DNA from: CAWAXW01 sp963786155
Lineage (GTDB): Bacteria > Actinomycetota > CADDZG01 > WHSQ01
Assembly (NCBI GenBank): GCA_963786155.1
Contig: CAWAXW010000006.1
Span: 1,860,001-1,924,000 of the forward strand
DNA: 64,000 nucleotides
Direction: 5' to 3'
Shown: positions 1-9,000 of the stretch, one piece after another
How the letters are laid out: each line of letters opens with the position of its first letter
Position numbering within the stretch: position 1 is the first letter of the stretch
Notes under the pieces: model-generated
What the model was told of the DNA's origin: nothing
What the model saw: the letters and a program-made list of their open reading frames with translations, nothing else
The model's database searches: none
Made by a program: the position numbers and the translations under genes

Positions 1-1317
1 TCGGCGACCCAGGACCCGCCGGGCCTCGAGGGCCGGCCGAACGTCCTGATCATCATCACCGACGACCAGAGGGCCCGGGGGACGCTCGGCGTCATGCCCC
101 AGACCCGGGCTCGTTTCCAGGCGCAAGGCGCCCGGTTCCCCAACGCCTTTGCCACCACTCCAACGTGTTGCCCCTCCCGGGCCTCGGTGCTCACAGGTCT
201 CTACGCGCACAACCACGGCGTGCTCACGAGCGAGAAGGGGCAACAGAACAACCTCGACCACGAGATCACGTTGCAGCGATACCTCTCCGATAGCGGCTAC
301 ACGACCGGCATCTACGGCAAGTTCCTAAATGGGTGGCGGGCGTCCGACGATCCCCCATATTTCGACAAGTGGGCCGTGCTCGCGGGGAACATCCATCACG
401 GTTATCGCAACGGGTTGTGGAACGTGCAGGGCGAAGCCGTGGACCTGAAGCCCTACAGCACGAACTTCCTCGCGTGACGATCCGTCGATTTCATCCGCGA
501 CGCAGAGACCGACGATGCGCGTCCGTGGTTCATGTACGTCGCGCCGATCGCCCCCCACGAACCATCGATCCCCCACGACGATTACAAGGACGTCGAGGTA
601 GCGCCGCTGGAAGAGAGCCCGGCGTTCTTCGAAGACGTGAGCGACAAGCCAACGTACGTCGCCGACTCACAGAGGAAGCCCGAGAGGGTGCGCGAGAAGC
701 GGGAACGAATGATCAGGACCCTCTACTCGGTCGACGACCTGGTAGGCGATCTCTTCGACGAGCTCGCCGAGTCGGGAGAGCTGAAAGACACGCTCGCCAT
801 CTATCTCTCCGACAACGGATGGCTATGGGGCGAGCACGGCATGGTCGGAAAACGCGTGCCCTATACGGATTCGGTCTCGATCCCGTTCTTGATGCGCTGG
901 TCGGGCCACACGAGCCCGGGCATCGTCGACGACCGGCTGATCGGAACGATCGATATCACGCCGACCATCCTCGATGCAGCAGGGGTCACTCCCTCGCACC
1001 AGCCCGACGGCCACTCACTGCTCGATTCCTTCGAACGCGATCGCTTGTTGCTCGAGCACTGGGACCGGGCAGCCCGCAACACCCCGAACTGGGCCTCGCT
1101 CGTGACGGACACGTACCAATACGTCGAGCACTACCTCGAAGATCGATTCGTTGTCACGTACGCGGAGTACTACGACGAGGAATCAGATCCATGGCAGTTG
1201 AACAACCTGCTGGGCGACCCCGACCCCCTGAACAACCCCAACGTCAGCGACATATCGGTGCGCCTACTAACCGACATCCGCTGCGAAGGAACCACGGGCC
1301 CCAACCCCTGCCCGTAG
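1..1317 (+). pseudogene. Sulfatase (alkaline phosphatase superfamily), 5' truncated by window, in-frame stop
   Basis: Type I sulfatase, a family that hydrolyses sulfate esters with a formylglycine nucleophile. The frame is open from the first base, so the start lies outside the window. Metal-ligand strand NVLIIITDDQ is at 40-69; the formylglycine signature C-C-P-S-R follows, with the modifiable Cys codon at 166-168; SDNG, GEHG and a conserved Lys lie at about 808-852. A TGA at 475-477 interrupts the frame between NFLA and RSVDFIRD, yet family-like sequence continues in the same frame on both sides. This could be a real nonsense mutation or a sequence error, given the many frame problems elsewhere. 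It converges on ribF with a 2 bp gap. Substrate cannot be told from sequence. Confidence 0.8.
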
Positions 1318-1319
1318 GG

Positions 1320-2255
1320 CTAGTCGACCAGAGTCCTGGTTGCTTCGACGTCTAGTTTCATTTGTTCGACCAGGGCATCTACTGAGTCGAACTTCTTTTC
1401 GTCGCGGAGGCGGGTCCAGAATTCGACTCTCAGGACTTCGCCGTAGAGGTCTTCGTCAAAGTCCAACAGGTACGTCTCGATCACTGGAGGGGTCGATGAC
1501 TCCTCGCCGCCGAAGGTTGGGTTCACACCCAGGTTGGTGGCGGCTGCATACCAGCGGTCCCCTACGCGCGCTCTGCCTGCGTAGACGCCGATCGGGGGGT
1601 GAGCTAGCGAGGGATCTACCGCGAGGTTCGCCGTAGGAAAACCGAGGCTTGCGCCTCGATCGGCGCCGTGTTGGACGACACCGTCCACATCGAAGGGTCG
1701 GCCCAGCAGTGAATGGGCCAGTTCGAGGTCACCTGTGGCTATCGCCTCGCGCGTCCGGCTCGATGAGGCCCGGCCGCCTGCGGCTTCGACCAACGGCAGT
1801 CCGACAACCTCGAAGCCCATGTCCTCACCCAGGGAGCGGAGCAGATCGACATCACCGACCGCTTTGTGGCCGAAGCGCCATCTCTCGCCTACAACGACCG
1901 AGCGCGCGCCTACGCCCTTGACCAGGACGTCTTCGACGAAGCGCTCCGGCGGCCATTGCGACAACGCCTTGTCGAAGGCGAGGACCACCGTGGTGTCGAT
2001 CGCGGTCGTCGCCAGGAGCTCCAGCTTGCGCGCGGGAGAGCTGAGCAGAGGCGGGGCCTTCTCGGGCCTCAGCGTCACCATCGGGTGGCGGTCCCATGTG
2101 AGCGCTGTGGCGACTGCATCAAGAGCCACGGCTCGATTGCATGCCTCTGCGATGAGGGCGCGGTGTCCGACGTGCACGCCGTCGAAGGTTCCGATCGTCA
2201 CGGCGGCGCCGCGTTCGTCTGCCACGAGCGCGTCCAGGCCCACAAAGGTCTTCAT
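1320..2255 (-). CDS. ribF: Bifunctional riboflavin kinase / FAD synthetase
   Basis: Converts riboflavin to FMN and FMN to FAD with ATP in the cytoplasm. The 311-residue product begins MKTFVGLDAL. The nucleotidyltransferase part shows TIGTFDGVHVGHRAL (HxGH-type adenylylation motif) near residue 25, and the flavokinase part shows GASLGFPTANL near residue 190, ending in a conserved C-terminal kinase region. The ATG at 2255 is chosen because it overlaps the truB stop as ATGA and the protein then starts where RibF proteins normally start. The same frame is open upstream through truB up to 3149, making an apparent 609-residue TruB-RibF fusion, but that is explained by a frameshift in truB. Last gene of the infB-rbfA-truB cluster. 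Confidence 0.93.
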   Translation of the reverse strand: MKTFVGLDALVADERGAAVTIGTFDGVHVGHRALIAEACNRAVALDAVATALTWDRHPMVTLRPEKAPPLLSSPARKLELLATTAIDTTVVLAFDKALSQWPPERFVEDVLVKGVGARSVVVGERWRFGHKAVGDVDLLRSLGEDMGFEVVGLPLVEAAGGRASSSRTREAIATGDLELAHSLLGRPFDVDGVVQHGADRGASLGFPTANLAVDPSLAHPPIGVYAGRARVGDRWYAAATNLGVNPTFGGEESSTPPVIETYLLDFDEDLYGEVLRVEFWTRLRDEKKFDSVDALVEQMKLDVEATRTLVD

Positions 2256-3149
2256 CGTGGGACCACGATAGACGGGATCAAACGACCTTCTGCCGCTTCG
2301 TAGACGGCTACGAGCTCGCTCCAGTGAACCAACGCGTGGGTCCCCTGGTCTGCATCGTTGCGTTCGAGGCTGCGACCGTGCGACACCGCGACCGCCTCGT
2401 CGTCGTCGAGCTCGATCTGTGGAAGGAACGCGACCAGCTCGAGAAGGCTCTTCGAGCGCGCCCGGGCCGACGTCGTCGAGCGCGACCGTGTCGGCTTCGG
2501 TAAATCCGCCCGCCTCGGTGCGCCGCAAGGACGCTAGGTGCGCGCCGCAACCGAGGGTCGCGCCGAGGTCGTGCACGAGCGTCCTTATGTATGTGCCCGA
2601 CGAGCACACGACATCCAGAGTGGCTTCCGGGTTCGGGCCCTGCTCGAAGCCCACGAGGTCGATCGAGTGGATCGTTATGAGACGCGCCTCACGCTCGACT
2701 TCCTCGCCGCGGCGAGCCTTCTTGTAGAGGCGCTCGCCACCCACCTTCACGGCGGAGACCATCGGCGGCGTCTGCTCGATCTCGCCGACGAAGTCGTCGA
2801 GGGCGGCGAGCACGTCTTCTCGGGAAAGCTCGGCCGGCCTCGTTTCAAGAACCTCGCCCGAAGCATCTTGCGTTGTGGTCGTGATCCCGAAGCGAGCAAC
2901 CGCCGTGTATCGCTTGGCGCGCGCCTGGGACAGGGCGAGGAGGCGCGTCGCCTTGCCGACGCCCAGTACGAGCACCCCGGTGGCATCGGGGTCGAGGGTC
3001 CCGCTGTGCCCCACCTTGCGCGTTCCGAGCCGCTTCCGCACGACGTCTACGACATCGTGCGACGTCATCCCCGCCGGCTTGTCCACGACGAGGGCTCCGT
3101 CGAGCGCGTTAGATGGTTTCAAGCGCCGCCGAGATAACGGCAACGGCAT
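2252..3149 (-). CDS. truB: tRNA pseudouridine(55) synthase, frameshifted near the 3' end
   Basis: Makes pseudouridine 55 in the T-arm of tRNAs. The N-terminal part carries DGALVVDKPAGMTSHDVV and the catalytic region GHSGTLDPDATGVL (the Asp of GTLDP is the nucleophile). At about 2435-2470 the reading changes frame: the normal TruB C-terminus (LLELVAFLPQIELDDDEAVA and on to IPSIVVPR) continues in another frame and stops at 2252-2254, overlapping the ribF ATG. One indel in a GC-rich run (CCCGGGCGCGC) explains this. The start is uncertain: 3149 overlaps nrnA by 41 bp, whereas a TTG at 3120-3122 (MKPSNALDGALVV) overlaps by only 14 bp. About 298 residues once corrected, normal for the family. Confidence 0.9.
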
Positions 3150-4068
3150 CGGTCACGCTCTCCGCCGTGAATCCGGCAGCGAGGTCGTGTCCACCGCCAC
3201 TGTTCGCGCGCGCTATCTCGCCCACGTTCGTGAGGCCCTTGGAGCGGAGGCTGACGCGGTAGCGGCCGTCGGATTGCTCCTTGAACATCGCGGCGACATC
3301 TGCGGCCCTCGTCGCTCGAACCAAGTCGATCAGCTTCTCGGTCTCGTCGGTGGCGATCCGAGTCTCGGCTAGATCGGCCAGCGTGATCCACGAGTAGACG
3401 AAACTCTTCTCCTCGAGGAGCACTGCACGGTCGAGCACGCGGCCGCTCAGTTTCAGATAGCCGAAGGGGGCCGAGTCGAAGACCTCGGTAGCGATGCGTG
3501 GGGCTTCCACGCCAAGCTCCAGGAGATCCGCTGCCATCCTGAGCGTGTCGGGAGTCGAGTTCGAATACGAGAACCTTCCCGTGTCGGTGACGATCCCGGT
3601 GTACAGACAGGTCGCTATGTCGCGGTCGAACTCAACATCGAGGCGACGAAGCATCCCGCCGATCAGCTCCGCTGTCGACGAAGCCGTCGTCACGACGATG
3701 TTGTGTGCCCCGAAGTTGTCGTTGCCGGGATGATGGTCGACGTTGATGACGACGCCGGCCGAATCGACCAGGTGCTCGAGCTCACCCAGTCGGTCCCGGC
3801 CCCCGCAATCGAGAGCGAGGAAGACTCCGTCCTTGGGCATCTCCGACGGCTGCACGAGATGGTCCCCACCGGGCAAGAAGGTATAAGCGGGAGGGATCGC
3901 AGCAGGCGTCTCTCCCCAGCTCGGCGAGGTCGTCTTTCCGAGCTTGCGAAGGGCCAGCGAGGCACCGAACAGCGACCCGAGCGCATCTCCGTCGGGATTC
4001 ACATGAGTGGCAAGGGAGACATGCGGCGCGCGCGAAAGGACTTCTACCGCGCCCGTCAGGTCATCCAT
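3109..4068 (-). CDS. nrnA: DHH-family oligoribonuclease / pAp phosphatase NrnA
   Basis: Degrades short RNA oligomers and dephosphorylates pAp, a by-product of sulfate and CoA metabolism. From the internal ATG at 4068 the product is 319 residues (MDDLTGAVEVLSR...). The N-terminal DHH domain shows THVNPDGDALGS, LALDCGG and the metal-binding VDHHPGNDNFG; the C-terminal DHHA1 domain shows NSGGGHDLAAGF. There is no stop codon between this gene and rbfA: the frame is continuous, so translation could give one RbfA-NrnA polypeptide. In related genomes the two are adjacent and usually separate, so either the stop was lost, an indel removed it, or this lineage carries a fusion. Confidence 0.88.
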   Translation of the reverse strand: MDDLTGAVEVLSRAPHVSLATHVNPDGDALGSLFGASLALRKLGKTTSPSWGETPAAIPPAYTFLPGGDHLVQPSEMPKDGVFLALDCGGRDRLGELEHLVDSAGVVINVDHHPGNDNFGAHNIVVTTASSTAELIGGMLRRLDVEFDRDIATCLYTGIVTDTGRFSYSNSTPDTLRMAADLLELGVEAPRIATEVFDSAPFGYLKLSGRVLDRAVLLEEKSFVYSWITLADLAETRIATDETEKLIDLVRATRAADVAAMFKEQSDGRYRVSLRSKGLTNVGEIARANSGGGHDLAAGFTAESVTDAVAVISAALETI

Positions 4069-4419
4069 CACCCTGTTCTCCTCTTGTTCGTGGATCTTCT
4101 GGAGAGCTCGCTCGAGTTTCTCCGCTTCCTCGGGCCCGTGGTCCAATTCGAAGATCAGCTCGGGAAGGTACTTCATCCTCACCTGCCGGCCGAGCTCCGT
4201 TCGCAAGCGAGGCTTGGCGCTCTCGAGCCCGCTCATCGTGTCGGCCCTTTCCTCCTCGGATCCGAGCACGCTCACGAAAACGCGTGCGCGCTGAAGGTCG
4301 CCACTTACACGCACTGCCGTCACTGTGACGAAGCCCACACGCGGGTCTTTGAGGTTCTGGATCTCCTCGCCCAGGACCTGCCGGGCGAGCCGCTGCACCT
4401 TCTCGGTCCGTTGACTCAT
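4069..4419 (-). CDS. rbfA: 30S ribosome-binding factor RbfA, read in frame into nrnA
   Basis: KH-type factor that binds 16S rRNA during late maturation of the small subunit. Starts MSQRTEKVQRLARQVLGEEI at ATG 4419, which overlaps the DUF503 stop as ATGA. The 117 residues up to KIHEQEENRV cover a full RbfA domain, including DPRVGFVTVTAVRVSGDLQ and VRMKYLPELIFELD. No stop follows; the frame runs straight into MDDLTGAVEV of NrnA. A TGA sits one base out of frame exactly at this junction (GTGATGG), so a single indel would restore a normal end. Confidence 0.85.
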
Positions 4420-4721
4420 GCCAGGTCGTCCAAGCCGATGACTTCTAGTTGGCGGTCGATGATCTCCGCGCCGTCTATCGCCGCGCGTCCGATGGCTTTC
4501 TCGACCTCCTGGAGGATCTTCCGGCATTGGCCTATCGTTCCCGAGACACACGAGACACCGATCGCGGCGCGCTGCCATTTGTCCTGGAACTCCACTTCGG
4601 CGATCGACACGTTGAACCGCTTGGAGACACTCATCGTCATGGACCGGAGCACCTGCCTCTTGTCCTTCAGCGACCCGCTCGCAGGGATGAACAGCTCGAA
4701 GCGACCGATCCCGATGAACAT
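4416..4721 (-). CDS. DUF503 family protein (YlxP-like)
   Basis: A 101-residue protein of the DUF503 family, typically encoded between infB and rbfA. It starts MFIGIGRFELFIPASGSLKD and contains KDKRQVLRSM and NVSIAEVEFQDKWQRAAIGV, characteristic of the family. Biochemical function is not established; the position suggests a role linked to ribosome assembly or translation. Its stop overlaps the rbfA start (ATGA), and its start lies 6 bp downstream of the infB stop, so it is in the same operon. Confidence 0.85.
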   Translation of the reverse strand: MFIGIGRFELFIPASGSLKDKRQVLRSMTMSVSKRFNVSIAEVEFQDKWQRAAIGVSCVSGTIGQCRKILQEVEKAIGRAAIDGAEIIDRQLEVIGLDDLA

Positions 4722-4727
4722 CGGGAA

Positions 4728-6920
4728 CTAGCGAGCGACCTCTTGGATCTCGAACGCCTGGATGATGTCGCCCTCTTTGATGTCCTGATAGTTCTCGATG
4801 CCGATACCGCACTCGTAACCGGCCGCTACTTCGCGTGCGTCGTCCTTGAATCGTCTGAGCGAAGAGATGTTGCTCTCGTAGATGACGCTGCCGTCGCGCA
4901 CGAGGCGGGCCCTCGCGTTCCTTTTGACCACGCCCTCGGTGACGTAGGAACCGGCGATCGTCCCGGCCTTGGGGACACGGAAAACCGCGCGGACCTCGGC
5001 TTGACCGATCGGGACCTCACGTTCCTCGGGACCGAGAAGACCCTTTGCGGCGTCCTCGATCTCCTGGATCGCCTGGTAGATGACCCGGTACGTCCGAAGG
5101 TCGATCCCCTCCTCTTCCGCCAGAACACGAGCCTGCGCATTGGGAACGACGTTGAACCCGATAACGATCGCATCGGACGCGTTCGCGAGCGTCACGTCGT
5201 TCTCGGTGATCCCACCGGCCGCACGCCGGAGGACCTCGATCTTCACGAGGGACTGGTCCAGCTTCAGCAGTTGGTCCTCGAGTGCCTCTACACCGCCCTG
5301 GGTGTCCGCCTTCAGGATCAAGCGAAGGATCGGAACCTCGCCCTCGCCGGTTTCCTTGAGCAGGTCCATCAACGTCTTCCCGCGCTGGGCGACCATCTCT
5401 GCGGCACGACGATGTTGCTGTCGCTCCGAGACGACCGAGCGCGCGTCTTTCTCGTCCTCGGTGACGCGGAACTCGTCGCCTGCTTCCGGAAGCGCCTGCC
5501 AACCCAGGACCATCACAGGCTGACCGGGTTTCGCCTCCTCGACGCTCTCGCCACGTTCGTCGAGCATGGCCCGCACCCTCCCCCAAGCCACGCCGGCGAG
5601 GAGCGCATCTCCTTGGTTGAGGGTTCCGCGCTTGATGAGCAACGTCGTCACGGGGCCCCTGCCCTTGTCGAGGTGCGCCTCGATCACATGGCCGCGAGCG
5701 GAAGTGTCGGGGTTCGCCTTGAGATCCAGTTGGATGTCCGCCGTTAAAAGGATGTTCTCGATGAGATCGTCGAGATTCGTGCGCTGCTTGGCCGAGACGT
5801 CCACGTAGATGGTGTCGCCGCCCCATTCTTCCGGCAACAGTCCGTAATCCGAGAGTTGCTGGCGCACGCGGGCCGGATCCGACTCGGGCTTGTCGATCTT
5901 GTTCACTGCGACGACGATCGGGACCTTGGCGGCCTTGGCATGCTCGATCGCTTCGAGCGTCTGCGGCATGACCCCGTCATCGGCCGCAACGACGAGCACC
6001 GCGATGTCGGTGACCTGCGCGCCTCGTGCGCGCATGGCCGTGAATGCCTCGTGACCTGGGGTGTCGATGAACGTCACCTCGCGGGCCTCGTGCGCGATCC
6101 GGTAGGCCCCGATGGCCTGCGTGATACCGCCGGCCTCGCCCGACACGACATTGGTGCTGCGGATGGCATCGAGGATCGAGGTCTTACCGTGATCGACGTG
6201 GCCCATCACGGTGACGACGGGGGGCCTCGGGATGAGGTTGCCCTCGTCCTCTTCGGCCTCGGCCTCGGCGGCCTCGAGCGCTTCCTCGTCGGCGGGATCG
6301 ACCACCTCGACGTGGACGCCCAACTCGTCCGCAAGGAGGAGCGCTTCCTCGTCGCTGAGCGGTTGGGTAACGGTCTTCATCTCGCCGAGTCCGAGCAGGG
6401 TCTTCACGATCTCGGCCGGAGAGCGCTCGACCTTGTCCGCGAACTCCTGGACGGTCACGCCGCGATGCAGCGTGATGGCTGCGGCCGCAGCGGCGGGACG
6501 CTCGGCGGCCGGCTCTTCCTTCGTCGCCGGGGTTTCCTCGACTTCGGGCGCCGCGGCCGCGGCTTCGGCCGCTACCGGCGCCTCGGTCACGACCTTCTTG
6601 GGCTGGGGCTTCGCGGGGGCGGGGCGAGTGGGCTCCGGCCTGGTGGCGGCCGGCTTGGGCTTGGCGGCCACCTCCTTCTTGGGCGCGGCCTCTTTCTTCG
6701 GGCTCGCCTTCGGCTCGGCTTTCTTGGCCTTTGCTGCGGGCTTGGCCTTCGGAGGCTCCGAACCGTTGCCCAACTCGGTCCTCACCCGTTCGGCTATCTC
6801 TTCGTCGATGGTCGAGGAGTGGCTCTTCACGGGGTGGCCGATCTTCTCGAGGTGCGCGAGCACCTCCTTGCTGGTCTTCCCCAGCGCCTTGGCGACCTCA
6901 TGAACCCTCGGTTTAGCCAT
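4728..6920 (-). CDS. infB: Translation initiation factor IF-2
   Basis: GTPase that places fMet-tRNA on the 30S subunit and promotes subunit joining. The 730-residue protein begins with an IF2-N module (MAKPRVHEVAKALGKTSKEV), then an Ala/Lys/Pro-rich linker (about residues 55-145), a second IF2-N-like module (HRGVTVQEFADKVERSPAEI), and the G domain with GHVDHGKT (G1), DTPGHEAF (G3) and NKID (G4). Domains II-IV follow, ending in YQDIKEGDIIQAFE. No frame problem is seen. It is preceded by ylxR (12 bp gap) and followed by DUF503, the usual nusA-infB arrangement. Confidence 0.97.
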   Translation of the reverse strand: MAKPRVHEVAKALGKTSKEVLAHLEKIGHPVKSHSSTIDEEIAERVRTELGNGSEPPKAKPAAKAKKAEPKASPKKEAAPKKEVAAKPKPAATRPEPTRPAPAKPQPKKVVTEAPVAAEAAAAAPEVEETPATKEEPAAERPAAAAAAITLHRGVTVQEFADKVERSPAEIVKTLLGLGEMKTVTQPLSDEEALLLADELGVHVEVVDPADEEALEAAEAEAEEDEGNLIPRPPVVTVMGHVDHGKTSILDAIRSTNVVSGEAGGITQAIGAYRIAHEAREVTFIDTPGHEAFTAMRARGAQVTDIAVLVVAADDGVMPQTLEAIEHAKAAKVPIVVAVNKIDKPESDPARVRQQLSDYGLLPEEWGGDTIYVDVSAKQRTNLDDLIENILLTADIQLDLKANPDTSARGHVIEAHLDKGRGPVTTLLIKRGTLNQGDALLAGVAWGRVRAMLDERGESVEEAKPGQPVMVLGWQALPEAGDEFRVTEDEKDARSVVSERQQHRRAAEMVAQRGKTLMDLLKETGEGEVPILRLILKADTQGGVEALEDQLLKLDQSLVKIEVLRRAAGGITENDVTLANASDAIVIGFNVVPNAQARVLAEEEGIDLRTYRVIYQAIQEIEDAAKGLLGPEEREVPIGQAEVRAVFRVPKAGTIAGSYVTEGVVKRNARARLVRDGSVIYESNISSLRRFKDDAREVAAGYECGIGIENYQDIKEGDIIQAFEIQEVAR

Positions 6921-6932
6921 CCTGACCTTTCA

Positions 6933-7163
6933 TCATCTTTTCTTCGGCCCTCCGGCCGCCTTCAGCGCCCGAGCCAGGCCCCCGTGGTTCAGAGCCCTAT
7001 CGAGACAGGGACCCTCCCCGCAGATGTAAGCCCCCCTGCCCGGAGCGGTTCCGGCCGGGTCGGAAACGATCGACCCGTCGATCCCGCGCACGAACCTGAC
7101 GAGCTCGGATTTCGGTCGTTTCGTGCGGCAACCCGCACAGGTCCGGACTGGGGTCGTCCCCAT
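6933..7163 (-). CDS. ylxR: YlxR family RNA-binding protein
   Basis: Small (76-residue) basic protein between nusA and infB. It has the family pattern RTCAGCRTKRPKSELVRFV (two Cys near the N-terminus) and GRGAYICGEGPCLDRAL. Family members are thought to bind RNA and have been linked to RNase P; function here is inferred from family only. The ATG at 7163 is chosen because it begins directly before the conserved TCAGC segment and leaves a 23 bp gap to the nusA stop. Confidence 0.87.
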   Translation of the reverse strand: MGTTPVRTCAGCRTKRPKSELVRFVRGIDGSIVSDPAGTAPGRGAYICGEGPCLDRALNHGGLARALKAAGGPKKR

Positions 7164-7186
7164 CTTATTCGTGACGGCGCCCCCGC

Positions 7187-8275
7187 TCACTCGGCCGGCT
7201 GCGGTTGCGCCTCGGCTCCCTCCTCCGGCTGCTCCTGCTCGGTCGGCGCCTCGGCCTCGGCTTCTGCTTGGCGGGCCTCTTGCTCCTGACGGAGCTGGGA
7301 TTCTGACTTGATATCCACTCGCAATCCGGTGAGGCGGGCCGCCAATCTGGCGTTCTGACCTTCCTTGCCGATCGCGAGGCTCAGCTGATAGTCGGGAACG
7401 ATGACGAGGGCGGTCTGACCGTCCTCCAGGAGCCGAACCTCTTTGACCTTCGCGGGAGAGAGCGCGTTGGCAACGAACTCCTGGATGTCTTCGGTCCACT
7501 TGATGATGTCGATCTTCTCGCCCTTGAGCTCGTTCATGACCATGCGAACCCGCGATCCCTTGGCCCCCACGCACGCGCCGACGGGGTCGACGTTGCGGTC
7601 GTTGCTGACCACCGCGATCTTGCTGCGATGGCCGGGCTCACGCGCCACGTTCTTGATCTCGACGATGCTGTCGAGGATCTCCGGTACCTCGAGCTCGAAC
7701 AACCTCTTGATCAAGCCTGGATGGGTGCGCGAGACGATGATCTGGGGGCCGCGCGCGCTCTTTCGCACTTCCACGATGTAGGCCTTGAGCCGCATGCCGT
7801 GCTCGTAGCGTTCGTGAGGAATCTGCTCGGACGGGGGCATGAGCGCCTCGGTCTTGCCGAGGTCCAGGATCGTGTAGCGATGGTCTTGCTGTTCGACGAT
7901 GCCCGTGACTATGTCTCCCTCGCGACCCGAGTACTCGCCGAACGTGATGTCTCTTTCGGCCTCGCGCAGGCGTTGGCGGATGACCTGGGCAGCCGTGTGG
8001 GCCGCGACGCGCCCGAAGTCGGCGGGGGTGTCCTCCCACTCTTTGAGGACGGTTATCTCCTCGGTCTCGGGATCGACCTCGATGTCCTGGGCGAAGACCG
8101 TCACGTCACCGGAGACGGGATCGACAACGGCCCACGCTCCGCGCTCGAGCGGGTCCGCGTTGGTCATCCGCAGGTACGCAGAGGAGAGCGCCTTCTCCAT
8201 CGCCTCGACGAGGAGCTCGAAGCTGATCCCACGCTCGCGCTCGACGTCGCGCAGCGAGTCCATGGGGATCCTCAT
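7187..8275 (-). CDS. nusA: Transcription termination/antitermination factor NusA
   Basis: RNA polymerase-binding factor controlling pausing, termination and antitermination. Product is 362 residues from ATG 8275 (MRIPMDSLRDVERERGISFE), preceded by an AGGAGAGG ribosome-binding site. Order: N-terminal RNAP-binding domain, S1 domain (GDIVTGIVEQQDHRYTILDL), then two KH domains (DPVGACVGAKGSRVRMV and LAIGKEGQNARLAARLTG). It ends with a short Glu/Gln-rich tail and has no C-terminal acidic repeats, as is usual in Actinomycetota. The frame is open 40 codons further upstream, but that part overlaps rimP and is not NusA-like. Confidence 0.95.
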   Translation of the reverse strand: MRIPMDSLRDVERERGISFELLVEAMEKALSSAYLRMTNADPLERGAWAVVDPVSGDVTVFAQDIEVDPETEEITVLKEWEDTPADFGRVAAHTAAQVIRQRLREAERDITFGEYSGREGDIVTGIVEQQDHRYTILDLGKTEALMPPSEQIPHERYEHGMRLKAYIVEVRKSARGPQIIVSRTHPGLIKRLFELEVPEILDSIVEIKNVAREPGHRSKIAVVSNDRNVDPVGACVGAKGSRVRMVMNELKGEKIDIIKWTEDIQEFVANALSPAKVKEVRLLEDGQTALVIVPDYQLSLAIGKEGQNARLAARLTGLRVDIKSESQLRQEQEARQAEAEAEAPTEQEQPEEGAEAQPQPAE

Positions 8276-8309
8276 CCAGCCGTCCTCTCCTGTAATTGCG
8301 TCATTCTGA

Positions 8310-8768
8310 TTACTTCCATTCGAAGACCGTTCGGGCCATTCGGATCGAGTCGTAGGGGATGTCGATCTGGCTCCCCTCGGCTTCGAGCCGAACATGGTCG
8401 TCGTCCGCGGCCTTGACCACGCCTTCGAGCCGGTGGCTGTCGGCGACGAATCGTTCGGTCGTCTTCATCACGACTTGGCGACCGACGCTCGCCTCGAAGT
8501 GCTCCTTGGATCTGAGAGTGCGCTCGAGCCCCGGCGAGCTGACCTCCAGCGTGAACTTGCCTGCGATCGGATCGTGCAGGTCGAGCCCCCGGGAGATCTC
8601 CTCCGAGACCGCCGCGATCGTGTCGAGATCGACCCCCTCGTCGGAGTCGACGAAGACCCGGAGCAGCGCTCGGCCCTCCCGACCGACCATCTCGACGTCC
8701 CAAAGTTTCAAGGAGCGGCGTTGGGCTACGGCGGTCGCGAGGTCTCGAACCTCTTCGAGAGCCCCCAT
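8310..8768 (-). CDS. rimP: Ribosome maturation factor RimP
   Basis: Needed for assembly of the 30S head region. From ATG 8768 (MGALEEVRDLATAVAQ, 152 residues) with a strong GAGGAGG site five bases upstream. Conserved features are DVEMVGREGRALLRVFVD in the N-terminal domain, the SEEISRGLDLHDPI segment, and LEVSSPGLERTLR. The C-terminal SH3-like domain ends RMARTVFEWK. First gene of the rimP-nusA-ylxR-infB cluster; a structured leader lies upstream. Confidence 0.93.
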   Translation of the reverse strand: MGALEEVRDLATAVAQRRSLKLWDVEMVGREGRALLRVFVDSDEGVDLDTIAAVSEEISRGLDLHDPIAGKFTLEVSSPGLERTLRSKEHFEASVGRQVVMKTTERFVADSHRLEGVVKAADDDHVRLEAEGSQIDIPYDSIRMARTVFEWK

Positions 8769-8808
8769 CCACCCCTCCTCAGAGAGGAACCTTTGACCGG
8801 CTCCCGGC

Positions 8809-8883
8809 AGCCATCTTCGATGGCTTCTGGTCACCGCTGTCAAACGTCCCTCTCAAACATGAAGCCCCTCGTGACCGAGGGGC
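8809..8883 (-). promoter_or_regulatory. Two hairpins in the rimP-nusA operon leader
   Basis: The 232 bp between the divergent rimP and bL37 genes contain two perfect inverted repeats: AGCCATC-TTC-GATGGCT (8809-8825) and an 8 bp stem GCCCCTCG-TGAC-CGAGGGGC (8864-8883). On the minus strand the latter is transcribed first and is followed by TTCATGTTTG, a weak T-rich stretch. They could form an attenuator or a protein-binding leader for the nusA operon. No promoter could be assigned with certainty. The rest of this spacer shows nothing clear apart from a possible TAGGCT -10 element ahead of the bL37 gene. Confidence 0.35.
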
Positions 8884-9000
8884 CTCCGATAATCCTTCGT
8901 CCTGCCGGCCCGACTGAGAGCGAAAGACCTGCTCAGAGCCGATTTTCGAGTTTAGCACGGTAGGCTGCAGGGCCAACTTAAGTAGACGGAGGTTGTGCAG

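Noticed and set aside
475..477. TGA read as selenocysteine in the sulfatase
   Set aside because: The site is not catalytic, the family has no conserved Cys there, and no SECIS-like hairpin was seen directly after it.
5856..7289. Long plus-strand frames over infB
   Set aside because: Shadow of the low-complexity Ala/Lys/Pro region of IF-2; no family resemblance.
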